Shown piece after piece: positions 1 through 7,699 of a stretch of DNA of 64,000 bases. The position numbers were made by a program, and so were the translations under genes. The stretch is from contig NZ_JOFH01000028.1 of assembly GCF_000721235.1 (NCBI RefSeq), forward strand, positions 1-64,000, read 5' to 3'. Source of the DNA: Streptomyces olivaceus (lineage in GTDB: Bacteria; Actinomycetota; Actinomycetes; Streptomycetales; Streptomycetaceae). Each line of letters starts with the position of its first letter. Within the stretch, counting starts at the first letter, position 1. Under the pieces are notes generated by a model. It did no database searches and was not told the DNA's origin. It was given only the letters and a program-made list of their open reading frames with translations.

Positions 1-26
1 GGGCGGGGTGGGGGGTTGGGGTCGCC

Positions 27-164
27 CCTGCGGGCCGGCGCTGGGTTCGCGCCCGGCGTGGGTGCCGGGTGCCCTGCGGGCCGGCGCTGCGTCCGTGCCC
101 GGCGTGGGTGCCGGGTGCCCTGCGGGCCGGCTCTGCGTCCGTGCCCGGCGTGGGTGCCGGGCGG
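27..164. repeat. 46-bp direct tandem repeat, three copies
   Basis: Three head-to-tail copies of a 46-bp GC-rich unit lie at 27-72, 73-118 and 119-164. The unit begins cctgcgggccggc and ends gtgggtgccgggtgc. The first copy has a few differences in its middle. The array lies beyond the 3' end of manB and abuts the hairpin repeat at about 191. It is open in several frames on both strands, but that is expected at this base composition and I do not call a gene here. Confidence 0.85.
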
Positions 165-190
165 GGGTGGGTGCGCGGCCCGGCGCCGGC

Positions 191-275
191 GGGGTGCCGC
201 CGCGCCCACCCGTGCCGCCCCAGCGGCACGACTGCCCGCAGCGGCGCGGCACGCACTGCCCCCAGCGGCGGAGGG
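191..275. repeat. Dispersed hairpin repeat, copy 1
   Basis: Copy 1 of an intergenic element seen three times in the window. Its core runs from ggggtgcc through a perfect hairpin, CGTGCCGC (211-218), loop CCCA, GCGGCACG (223-230), then actgcccgcagcgg. Homology to the other copies extends upstream to about 148. The element ends just before the stop codon of manB at 287. Confidence 0.8.
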
Positions 276-286
276 TGTGGGGCGGG

Positions 287-1651
287 TCAGGTGCGGATGA
301 GGGTCAGGGCCTCGTCGCGGATCTTGGTCATCGTGGCCTCGTCGCGGGCCTCCGCGTTCAGGCGGAGGAGGGGCTCGGTGTTGGACGGGCGGACGTTGAA
401 CCACCAGTCGGCCGTCGTGACGGTGAGGCCGTCCAGCTCGTCCAGGGTGACGTCGTCGCGGCCCTCGTACGCGGCCCGGATCGCGGCGAGACGGCCCTGC
501 TGGTCCGCGACGGTGGAGTTGATCTCCCCGGAGCCGGCGTAACGGTCGTACGCGGCGACCAGGTCGGACAGCGGGCGCTGCTGGCCGCCGAGGGCGGCGA
601 GGACGTGGAGGGCGGCCAGCATGCCGGTGTCGGCGTTCCAGAAGTCGCGGAAGTAGTAGTGCGCGGAGTGCTCGCCGCCGAAGATGGCGCCGGTCCTGGC
701 CATCTCGGCCTTGATGAAGGAGTGCCCCACGCGCGTGCGTGCCGGTGTGCCGCCGTTCTCCCGCACGACCTCCGGGACGGACCAGGAGGTGATCAGGTTG
801 TGGATGACCGTGCCCGTGCCGCCGTTGCGGGCCAGCTCGCGGGCGGCCACCAGGGCGGTGACCGCGGACGGGGAGACCGGGTCGCCGTTCTGGTCGACGA
901 CGAAGCAGCGGTCGGCGTCGCCGTCGAAGGCGAGGCCGAGGTCGGCGCCCTCCGCGCGGACGCGCTTCTGGAGGTCGACCAGGTTGGCCGGGTCGAGCGG
1001 GTTGGCCTCGTGGTTGGGGAAGGTGCCGTCCAGTTCGAAGTACATCGGCACGAGGTCGAGGGGCAGGCCGGCGAAGACCGGGGGAACCGTGTGGCCGCCC
1101 ATGCCGTTGCCCGCGTCGACGACGACCTTGAGGGGGCGGACGCCGGTGAGGTCGACGAGGGAGCGCAGGTGCGCCGCGTAGTCGGCGAGGACGTCGCGCC
1201 GGGTGACCGTGCCGGGGCGGGAGACGGGCTCCGGGGCGCCGGAGCCGCTCCAGCGCTCCACCGTGGCGCGGATCTCGGCGAGGCCCGTGTCCTGGCCGAC
1301 CGGGGCGGCGCCCGCGCGGCACAGCTTGATGCCGTTGTAGCGCGCGGGGTTGTGCGACGCGGTGAACATGGCGCCCGGCAGGTCCAGCGCGCCGGAGGCG
1401 TAGTACAGCTGGTCGGTGGAGCACAGGCCGATCTCGGTCACGTCCGCGCCGCGGGCCGCCGCGCCGCGCGCGAAGGCACCGGACAGGCCCGGGGACGAGG
1501 GCCGCATGTCGTGGCCGACCACGATGGCGCCCGCGCCGGTCAGTTCGACGAAGGCCGCGCCGAACAGCTCGGCCAGCGACTCGTCCCACTGGTCCGGGAC
1601 GACACCGCGCACGTCGTACGCCTTCACGATCTGCGACAGATCAGCAGCCAC
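287..1651 (-). CDS. manB: Phosphomannomutase / phosphoglucomutase
   Basis: A 454-residue alpha-D-phosphohexomutase that interconverts mannose-6-phosphate and mannose-1-phosphate, feeding GDP-mannose synthesis together with manC at 17.0-18.1 kb. The phosphoserine loop TASHNP (Ser about 99), the Mg-binding loop DGDADR (about 243-248), GEHSAHYYF (sugar specificity) and RPSNTEP (phosphate binding, about 421) are all present and in family order. The GTG start at 1651 is preferred over the longer in-frame ATG at 1687 because AGGAAGG lies just upstream and the protein then begins AADLSQIVKAYDVRG, as I recall for relatives. Some substrate overlap with glucose phosphates is common in this family. Confidence 0.95.
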   Translation of the reverse strand: MAADLSQIVKAYDVRGVVPDQWDESLAELFGAAFVELTGAGAIVVGHDMRPSSPGLSGAFARGAAARGADVTEIGLCSTDQLYYASGALDLPGAMFTASHNPARYNGIKLCRAGAAPVGQDTGLAEIRATVERWSGSGAPEPVSRPGTVTRRDVLADYAAHLRSLVDLTGVRPLKVVVDAGNGMGGHTVPPVFAGLPLDLVPMYFELDGTFPNHEANPLDPANLVDLQKRVRAEGADLGLAFDGDADRCFVVDQNGDPVSPSAVTALVAARELARNGGTGTVIHNLITSWSVPEVVRENGGTPARTRVGHSFIKAEMARTGAIFGGEHSAHYYFRDFWNADTGMLAALHVLAALGGQQRPLSDLVAAYDRYAGSGEINSTVADQQGRLAAIRAAYEGRDDVTLDELDGLTVTTADWWFNVRPSNTEPLLRLNAEARDEATMTKIRDEALTLIRT

Positions 1652-1732
1652 GGCCAACCTTCCTGAAAGTCCTGTCGGAGCCCACAAACTACCCCTTAGG
1701 GACCGACGGGCCGCCCGGGCGGTTCCCCCGGG

Positions 1733-3349
1733 TCAGGGCAGCATCCAGCCCAGGACGACCGTGGACTGCCCGACCACGATCAGGCACATGACCAGCAGCA
1801 GGCCGAGGCTCCAGGGCAGCACCTTGCGCAGCAGGTCTCCCTCGCGGCCCGCGAGCCCGACGGCGGCGCAGGCGATGGTGAGGTTCTGCGGGGAGATCAT
1901 CTTGCCGAGGACGCCGCCGGAGCTGTTGGCGGCGGCCAGCAGTTCCGGCGAGAGACCGGACTCCCGCGCGGCGGTCACCTGGAGGGCGCCGAAGAGGGCG
2001 TTGGCGGAGGTGTCGGAGCCGGAGACGGCGACGCCGAACCAGCCGAGCACCGGGGAGAGGAAGGCGAGCCCGGCGCCCGCGGCCGCGACGAAGTGGCCGA
2101 TGGTGGCGGCCTGCCCGGAGAGGTTCATGACGTAGGCGAGGGCGAGGACCGAGGTGACGGTGAGGATCGCGAACCGCAGCTCGTGCACGGTCGCGAGCCA
2201 CTCCTTGACCGCCGCGCGGGCGTGCACACCGAGAACGGCGGCCGTGGCGAGTCCGGCGAACAGCACGAGCGTGCCGCCGGTGGAGACGATCGGCCAGGAG
2301 AAGACGTTGCCGCCGACCGGGGTGCCCTCGGGGTCGACCACGTCCAGGAACGGCCAGTCGTAGGACTGCGTGGTCTTCGCCAGCCAGTCCTTGACCGCCG
2401 GGATCTGCGCCACCGAGAACACGGCGACGATCAGCGCGTACGGCGCGTACGCCCGCACGACCTCCCGCGCGGAGTCCTCCTCGTCCAGTTCCTCGCTGCG
2501 CACGCCGGTCAGGACGGACGCCCGTACGGGCTCGGCGGCGGGCCGCCGCGAGTGCGGTACGGCGACCAGGGCGCCGGCGCCGATCAGCGCGGCGGCGATG
2601 TCGGCGAGCTGGGCGGAGACGTAGTTGGAGGCGACGAACTGGGCGACGGCGAAGGCGACTCCGCAGGAGAGTGCCGGGATCCAGGTCTCGCGCAGTCCGC
2701 GCCGGCCGTCCACCAGGGCGACGAGGAGCAGCGGGACGACGAGGGCCAGCAGGGGCGTCTGGCGGCCCACCACGGAGGCGACGTCGTCCAGGGGCAGCCC
2801 GGTGACCTGGGCCAGTGTCACCACGGGCGTGCCCATGGCGCCGAAGGCGACCGGCGCGGTGTTGGCGACCAGCGAGACGACGGCGGCGCGTACGGGGTCG
2901 AAGCCGAGGGCGACGAGCATGACCGAGCAGATCGCGACGGGCGCTCCGAAACCGGCGAGCGCCTCCAGCAGGGCGCCGAAGCAGAAGGCGACGACCAGGG
3001 CCTGGATGCGGGGGTCGTCGGAGAGCCGGCCGAAGGAGCGGCGCAGGATGTCGAAGTGCCGGGTGCGGACGGTCATCCGGTAGACCCAGAGCGCGTTCAC
3101 GACGATCCACAGGATGGGGAAGAGACCGAAAACGGCTCCCTGGACGGCGCTGGACGCCGTCTGGTCGAGGGGCATTCCGTAGGCGAGCCAGGCGACGAGC
3201 ACGGCCGCCAGGAGGCCGATGAGGCCTGCGAGGTGAGCCTTCATGCGGACGCCGCCCAGCAGGACGAGGACGAGCACCAGTGGCAGGGCCGCCACCAGGG
3301 CGGACAGGCCGAGCGAACCGGCGACGGGTTCCAGTTCCTGCACGTACAC
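1733..3349 (-). CDS. L-lactate permease (LctP family)
   Basis: A 538-residue polytopic membrane protein of the lactate permease family, which imports L-lactate (sometimes glycolate) with protons. Hydrophobic segments run along the whole length. Recognisable stretches include FGALLEALAGFGAPVAIC and LGWFGVAVSGSDTSANALF, typical of the family. I place the start at GTG 3349 because GGGGAGG sits five bases upstream; an in-frame ATG at 3373 has no comparable ribosome site. It is transcribed toward manB, 81 bases away, but no functional link to mannose metabolism is apparent. Confidence 0.9.
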   Translation of the reverse strand: MYVQELEPVAGSLGLSALVAALPLVLVLVLLGGVRMKAHLAGLIGLLAAVLVAWLAYGMPLDQTASSAVQGAVFGLFPILWIVVNALWVYRMTVRTRHFDILRRSFGRLSDDPRIQALVVAFCFGALLEALAGFGAPVAICSVMLVALGFDPVRAAVVSLVANTAPVAFGAMGTPVVTLAQVTGLPLDDVASVVGRQTPLLALVVPLLLVALVDGRRGLRETWIPALSCGVAFAVAQFVASNYVSAQLADIAAALIGAGALVAVPHSRRPAAEPVRASVLTGVRSEELDEEDSAREVVRAYAPYALIVAVFSVAQIPAVKDWLAKTTQSYDWPFLDVVDPEGTPVGGNVFSWPIVSTGGTLVLFAGLATAAVLGVHARAAVKEWLATVHELRFAILTVTSVLALAYVMNLSGQAATIGHFVAAAGAGLAFLSPVLGWFGVAVSGSDTSANALFGALQVTAARESGLSPELLAAANSSGGVLGKMISPQNLTIACAAVGLAGREGDLLRKVLPWSLGLLLVMCLIVVGQSTVVLGWMLP

Positions 3350-3499
3350 GGGCGCCTCCCCGGATTCCGCCATGCGAAAGCGATTTCTCGCAGCTTCCGG
3401 AATGGTCGTGTCCGCGACAACGCGACGTCAATGGGTCTGCAGCAACGGATGTGACCCGGGAGAGGATGTGCGACGGATGTGAGCGAGCGGGGTGCGGGT

Positions 3500-3871
3500 T
3501 CAGTTGTCCGGGGAGCGCAGTACCCGCAGATGGCCGCGGCGCGCGACCTCCATCGGATCGGCCGTCCGGCCGCCGCCCGCCTCGGCCGTCCGCTCCTGGG
3601 GCCGGGCCGCCTCGCGGACCGCGTTGGCCAGCGCCTCCAGGTCGTCACCGCTGGGGCGGGCCGGGGCCGACCCGTCGAGCAGGCGGACGACCTCCCAGCC
3701 GCGCGGGGCGGTGAGGCGCTCGGAGTGCTCGGCGCACAGGTCGTAGCAGTGGGGTTCGGCGTAGGTGGCGAGCGGGCCGAGGACCGCGGTCGAGTCGGCA
3801 TAGACGTACGTCAGCGTCGCGACGGCGGGACGGCCGCAGGCGGTGCGCGAACAGCGACGTACAGGGCTCAC
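3500..3871 (-). CDS. DUF3499 family small zinc-ribbon-like protein
   Basis: A 123-residue protein of unknown function matching the actinobacterial DUF3499 family. It starts at GTG 3871 (MSPVRRCSRTACGRPAVATL); longer in-frame starts would add an arginine-rich stretch not typical of the family. Paired cysteines (C7, C12, C42, C46, with H41 and H49 nearby) look like a zinc-binding site. The C-terminal third is low-complexity. It lies back to back with the zincin-like gene at 4215, an arrangement I recall from mycobacteria near manB and whiB2. No catalytic role can be assigned. Confidence 0.8.
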   Translation of the reverse strand: MSPVRRCSRTACGRPAVATLTYVYADSTAVLGPLATYAEPHCYDLCAEHSERLTAPRGWEVVRLLDGSAPARPSGDDLEALANAVREAARPQERTAEAGGGRTADPMEVARRGHLRVLRSPDN

Positions 3872-4214
3872 GATGTTGGACGGTACCGCACTCTTGAGCG
3901 GGCCGCGACGACCCTCCACCACGTCACACCACCGTGTCGTGGCGTGAAACGACCCCCGCGACCCGCCTCGCACCCTCCGTTGACCTGTGTGGACGCGGTT
4001 TTCCGAACGGTCGGACCCCCGCGGAAGCGGTCAGGACCCGATACAAACAGCGACATATGCCGCGAGTTTCACGGTCACGGAGAGATACGGAATTGAGCCC
4101 AACCTTGGCTGGAATGGTCATCCGCCGACAAGCCGCGTCCGGGGGCCGCGACACCGTCCGGCATGCGCGTGCGGTCGGGCGCGCGACCCCGGCGGGGACT
4201 ACCCTTCAGCGGTG
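3872..4214. other. Divergent promoter region without a gene
   Basis: 343 bases separate the divergent DUF3499 and zincin-like genes. The centre (about 4035-4100) is less GC-rich than the surroundings, as expected for promoters. I cannot point to a convincing -35/-10 pair. Frames crossing it on both strands look like composition artefacts. Confidence 0.5.
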
Positions 4215-4667
4215 ATGGACAACCCCGTGACGCCCCGTGATGCCGGCCGCCCAGGGCCCCGCCGTCGTGATCGCCACGGTCGGGGCATGCGCGGTCCGGT
4301 GGCTCCCCCGCAGGTGCCGCTCGCCGCGAGCCGCGGCGAGGTGTTCGCGGACCTGGTGCAGGACTCCGTGGAGCGCCTGGAGCGGCGGTGGCCCCAGCTC
4401 GCCGACATCGATTTCCTCGTCCTCGACGTGCCCCGGCTGGAGGGGCCCGGGGAGCCGTGGGCCGACGAGTCCATCCCGCTCGGCGGCACGGTCCCCTCGC
4501 GCGACGGGCAGCGGGGGCGGGTCGTCGTGTACCGGCGGCCGGTCGAGATCCGGACCAAGGGACGCGACGAGCGGGCGGCACTCGTGCACGAGGTCGTCGT
4601 GGAGCAGGTCGCGGAGCTGCTGGGGCTGACACCGGAGACGGTGGATCCCCGGTACGGGGAAGAGTGA
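4215..4667 (+). CDS. Zincin-like metallopeptidase family protein
   Basis: A 150-residue protein of the small metallopeptidase family conserved in Actinobacteria (Pfam zincin_1 type). The recognisable parts are the core strand IDFLVLDVP, then RGRVVVYRRPVEIR, and the helix ALVHEVVVEQVAELLGL near residues 121-137. That helix has an HE pair, but the following residues are VVVEQ rather than the canonical HExxH, so the second zinc histidine is missing and activity is doubtful. ATG 4215 is the best available start, though its ribosome site is weak; ATG 4288 is an alternative. A terminator follows the stop codon. Confidence 0.7.
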   Translation: MDNPVTPRDAGRPGPRRRDRHGRGMRGPVAPPQVPLAASRGEVFADLVQDSVERLERRWPQLADIDFLVLDVPRLEGPGEPWADESIPLGGTVPSRDGQRGRVVVYRRPVEIRTKGRDERAALVHEVVVEQVAELLGLTPETVDPRYGEE

Positions 4668-4673
4668 GCGGGG

Positions 4674-4729
4674 CCGAGGAGGACGGAGCGGAGGCGCGAG
4701 CGCCAAGGGCGTGGTCCTCCGGCTTTTTC
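4674..4729 (+). terminator. Rho-independent-like terminator after zincin-like gene
   Basis: The outer stem GGAGGAC (4678-4684) pairs with GTCCTCC (4714-4720), with a smaller inner GC-rich hairpin around ggcgcgagcgcc, and is followed by ggctttttcc. It begins 7 bases after the stop codon at 4667. Confidence 0.7.
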
Positions 4730-4730
4730 C

Positions 4731-4876
4731 CGTGCGGCCCTTCCCGCGCCACGGGGCACGTGGCCCTTCCCGCGCGGGCCTTCCCGCGCCACGGAACACG
4801 TGGCCCTTCCCATACCCCGTGACACGGGGCCCGTGCGCCCCTTCGCGCGCGGCCCTTCCCGTGTCACGGGGCGTGG
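4731..4876. repeat. Degenerate repeat of GGCCCTTCCCG plus CACGG palindromes
   Basis: About five imperfect units alternate the motif ggcccttcccg with short palindromes such as ccgcgccacgg, ccccgtgacacgggg and cccgtgtcacggg. Unit length varies from about 22 to 35 bases. It fills the gap between the terminator at 4729 and the pentapeptide gene at 4919. Confidence 0.65.
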
Positions 4877-4918
4877 GCACAGCGTCTTGATCGTCATATG
4901 AGCGGCACCTAGGCTCTC

Positions 4919-6091
4919 GTGCCCATGGGGACGGGGATGGGGGAGCAGGACCGCGGACGGCGGGCATGGCGCGGCGGGCCGGTCGGGCGCCGCGCGGCCG
5001 CGGGTCTGCTGGCCGTGGCGGGGCTGGCCGTACTGGGCACGGTGTTCGTCGTACTGCCGGGACTGGTGGTCGACCACGATCTCGCCGGGGCGGGCGTCGC
5101 CGCGCAGGATCGGCTGAAGGCGGTGAACGATGTCCGCACGACGCTTCTGCAGTTGCTCGGCGGCCTGGTCGTGCTGTTCGGCGCGTACGCCACCTGGCGC
5201 CAACTGCGAGTGAGTCAGGACGGGTTGCGCGCCACCCAGGAGGGGTACGTCACCGACCGGTTCAGCCGGGCCGTCGACCAGCTCGGCAGCGACAAGCTGG
5301 ATGTGCGCATCGGCGGGTTGCACGCGCTGTGGCGGATCGCGGAGCAGTCCGCCCGCGACCGGGAGGCCGTCATCTCCATCCAGGCCGCGTATCTGCGTAC
5401 ACACCTGCCCTGGCCACCCGCCGGGCGGGAGGCACCGGCGGCGGACGTGCCCATCAACGACATCGCGCCCCTGGAGACCCGCGCCGCCGACGCCCAGGTG
5501 GCGCTGACCGCGCTCGGCGTGCTGTGCCGGCACCGGGAGCAGTCATGGGTCAATCTCGGCATCACCGACCTGCGCCGCGCCGACTGCGACGGACTGTGGT
5601 TCCCCGAGGTCAACTTCGACCACGCCTGCATGGAGGCGGCCGGCCTGTACCGCGCCAATCTGACCCAGACGTCCCTGGTCTCGGTCAACCTGCGGCACGC
5701 CGACCTCGCGACCGCGGTCCTGCGCCGGGCCCGCTGCGTCCTGGCCGACCTGCGGGCCGCGAAGCTGGTCGAGACCGACCTGCGGGACGCCGACTTCACC
5801 GAGACCGACCTGCGCGAGGCGAACCTGCGCAAGGCCGCCGCCCACGGCGCGGTCTTCCACCGCGCCGACCTCCGCATGGCCGACCTGCGCGGCACCGATC
5901 TGAGTACCGCCGACCTTGCCGAAGCACGCCTGGACGGCGCCCTGGCCAGCGAGCGCACCCGCTGGCCCGCCGGCTTCGACCACACGGCCGCCGGGGTCGT
6001 CGACGCCGACGACCCCGGGCCCGAGCCCTCGCCCCTGCTCCAGCCGCCCGGGATGACGTTGCAGGCGCCGCCGCTGCGGTCCACTCCCTGA
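4919..6091 (+). CDS. Membrane-anchored pentapeptide-repeat protein
   Basis: A 390-residue protein with two N-terminal membrane segments (about 24-50 and 76-94), a charged linker (about 100-215) and a C-terminal pentapeptide-repeat domain (about 215-325). The domain shows the A(D/N)LxxA pattern: DLRRADC, ANLTQTSL, DLRDADFTETDLREANL and DLRMADLRGTDL. Such repeats fold as a right-handed quadrilateral beta-helix; the specific role is unknown. A proline-rich tail follows. The GTG at 4919 and in-frame ATGs at 4925 and 4937 are all possible starts; I use the longest. The gene stands alone, converging on the DUF5719 gene. Confidence 0.8.
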   Translation: MPMGTGMGEQDRGRRAWRGGPVGRRAAAGLLAVAGLAVLGTVFVVLPGLVVDHDLAGAGVAAQDRLKAVNDVRTTLLQLLGGLVVLFGAYATWRQLRVSQDGLRATQEGYVTDRFSRAVDQLGSDKLDVRIGGLHALWRIAEQSARDREAVISIQAAYLRTHLPWPPAGREAPAADVPINDIAPLETRAADAQVALTALGVLCRHREQSWVNLGITDLRRADCDGLWFPEVNFDHACMEAAGLYRANLTQTSLVSVNLRHADLATAVLRRARCVLADLRAAKLVETDLRDADFTETDLREANLRKAAAHGAVFHRADLRMADLRGTDLSTADLAEARLDGALASERTRWPAGFDHTAAGVVDADDPGPEPSPLLQPPGMTLQAPPLRSTP

Positions 6092-6151
6092 CCGGGACGC
6101 GCCGGTCGGGTCCGCGGCGTCCGCGGTCCGCCCGGTCGGCGCAGCCCGCCC

Positions 6152-7699
6152 CTATCGCTGGAGCACCGACAGGTCCTCGTCCGCCCGCGGCACCGAGACC
6201 GTCCCGCGGTCGTCGGGGAGGGTCTGGACGGTGAAGGACGCCACGTCCTCGTCGGACCCGGTCAGGGTGCGGGAGGCGTGGACCGGGCCGCCCGAGACGG
6301 TCTCGACCGTCAGGGCGTAGGTCCCCTTGAGGCCCGCGGGGACCGGCGCGTCGACGTCCTGCGTCGTGCCCCCCTTGACCGTGTACGTCTTGGTCGCCGT
6401 CGTACCGCCCTCGGTGCCCGCCGACGCCGTGACCTTGACCTTCGCGTCCTTGCCCGGCGCGACCAGGGACAGGGTCGTGCGCTTGGCGCGGTTGTCGGCG
6501 GCCGTCGCACGCGCACCCACCGGATCGGAGGCCGGGACGAACGCCGACTCCTGCTCGCCGCCCTTGCCCCGCACGACCCGGACCGCCGCCACGACCGGCA
6601 CCGACTGGCCCGTCGGCGTCAGCACCAGCGAACCCGCTTCCCCGCGCGTGACCTCGCCGAGGTCGACGCCGGTGGTCATGCCGGCCTTGACGTGCACCGT
6701 CTCGTGCCCCGCGGGCGTGATCGGGCCGGACGGCGAGGCGAGCCGCACCTTCAGGTCGGCGTCGGTGCCCCCGGGGGTGAAGAGCACCAGGCGCACGGCG
6801 GTGGCGTCCTTCGGGATGCCCGGCAGGACCAGTTCGCCCGCCGGGTCCGCGGCTGCGGTCAGCCAGTCGCCGCCGGTCTTGTCGTCCAGGGCCTGCACCG
6901 CGGCCCCGACCCGGCCGCTGCGCACGCCGACGTGCACGGTCAGGTCGGTCTCCTCCACGTCGCTGAGCGTGGAGAGCAGCAGGGCCTCACTGGCGTGCGG
7001 CGGCACCGTCACGCCCTCCCCCACCGTGGACTTGAGTGCTCCGTCCTTGCCGTACAGCTCGATGTCGACGACGGCCGCCGAGTCGTCCGGGTTGGTCAGG
7101 TGGACGTAGTCGGTGCGTCCGCTCGACGTGCTGGCGCCCGGGAACCAGAACTCCGTGTCCGGGGCGGCGCAGTTGACGCCCTGGAGTCCGCGGCCCGTGC
7201 CGGCGGCGACCTCCGTGGACTGCTGGACCGTCCAGCCGGGAGCGTGGCTCCCCTCCGCGGTGCCGATCAGCGCGGGCGCCTCGGAGCCGGAGGTCTTTCC
7301 GGCGACCGGCTCACCGGGCTTCTCGGGCTCGAGAACCGGCTTCTCCTTCTCGTCGCCCTTGTCGTCCTTGTCGTCCTTGTCGTCCTTGCCTTCGGACTTT
7401 CCGCCGTCCCCTCCGTCTCCGCCGTCCTCGGCGGCCCCGCCCGGCTCCGCCGTCGTGAGCCCGGCGCTGCCCTTCTCCTCGGCGCCCTCGGTGACGGGTG
7501 TGAAGGACGTGTACGCGGTCTCGGCGAGGTCGGAGGTGCTGGGCGCCGGGCAGAGCAGGCTGGTCCGCTCCACGGGCAGCCGGGCGGCCGGCGTGGCGGT
7601 CGCGGCGCCGGAGGTGTCCGGGGCGGACACCATGGCGAAGCCGGTGACGGCGGCGAGCGCGGTCGCGCAGGCGATCAGGGACAGGGTCGTGCGCTTCAC
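6152..7699 (-). CDS. Secreted DUF5719 family protein
   Basis: A 515-residue exported protein. A signal peptide is clear at residues 1-32 (MKRTTLSLIACATALAAV, a hydrophobic core and an A-rich cleavage zone). Residues about 70-125 form a very acidic, lysine-punctuated linker with DDKDDKDDKGD. The rest is a beta-rich DUF5719-type region. Its ATG overlaps the stop of the upstream glycosyltransferase gene by four bases (ATGA), so the two are translationally coupled and probably act in the same envelope process. No catalytic motif is visible. Confidence 0.85.
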   Translation of the reverse strand: MKRTTLSLIACATALAAVTGFAMVSAPDTSGAATATPAARLPVERTSLLCPAPSTSDLAETAYTSFTPVTEGAEEKGSAGLTTAEPGGAAEDGGDGGDGGKSEGKDDKDDKDDKGDEKEKPVLEPEKPGEPVAGKTSGSEAPALIGTAEGSHAPGWTVQQSTEVAAGTGRGLQGVNCAAPDTEFWFPGASTSSGRTDYVHLTNPDDSAAVVDIELYGKDGALKSTVGEGVTVPPHASEALLLSTLSDVEETDLTVHVGVRSGRVGAAVQALDDKTGGDWLTAAADPAGELVLPGIPKDATAVRLVLFTPGGTDADLKVRLASPSGPITPAGHETVHVKAGMTTGVDLGEVTRGEAGSLVLTPTGQSVPVVAAVRVVRGKGGEQESAFVPASDPVGARATAADNRAKRTTLSLVAPGKDAKVKVTASAGTEGGTTATKTYTVKGGTTQDVDAPVPAGLKGTYALTVETVSGGPVHASRTLTGSDEDVASFTVQTLPDDRGTVSVPRADEDLSVLQR

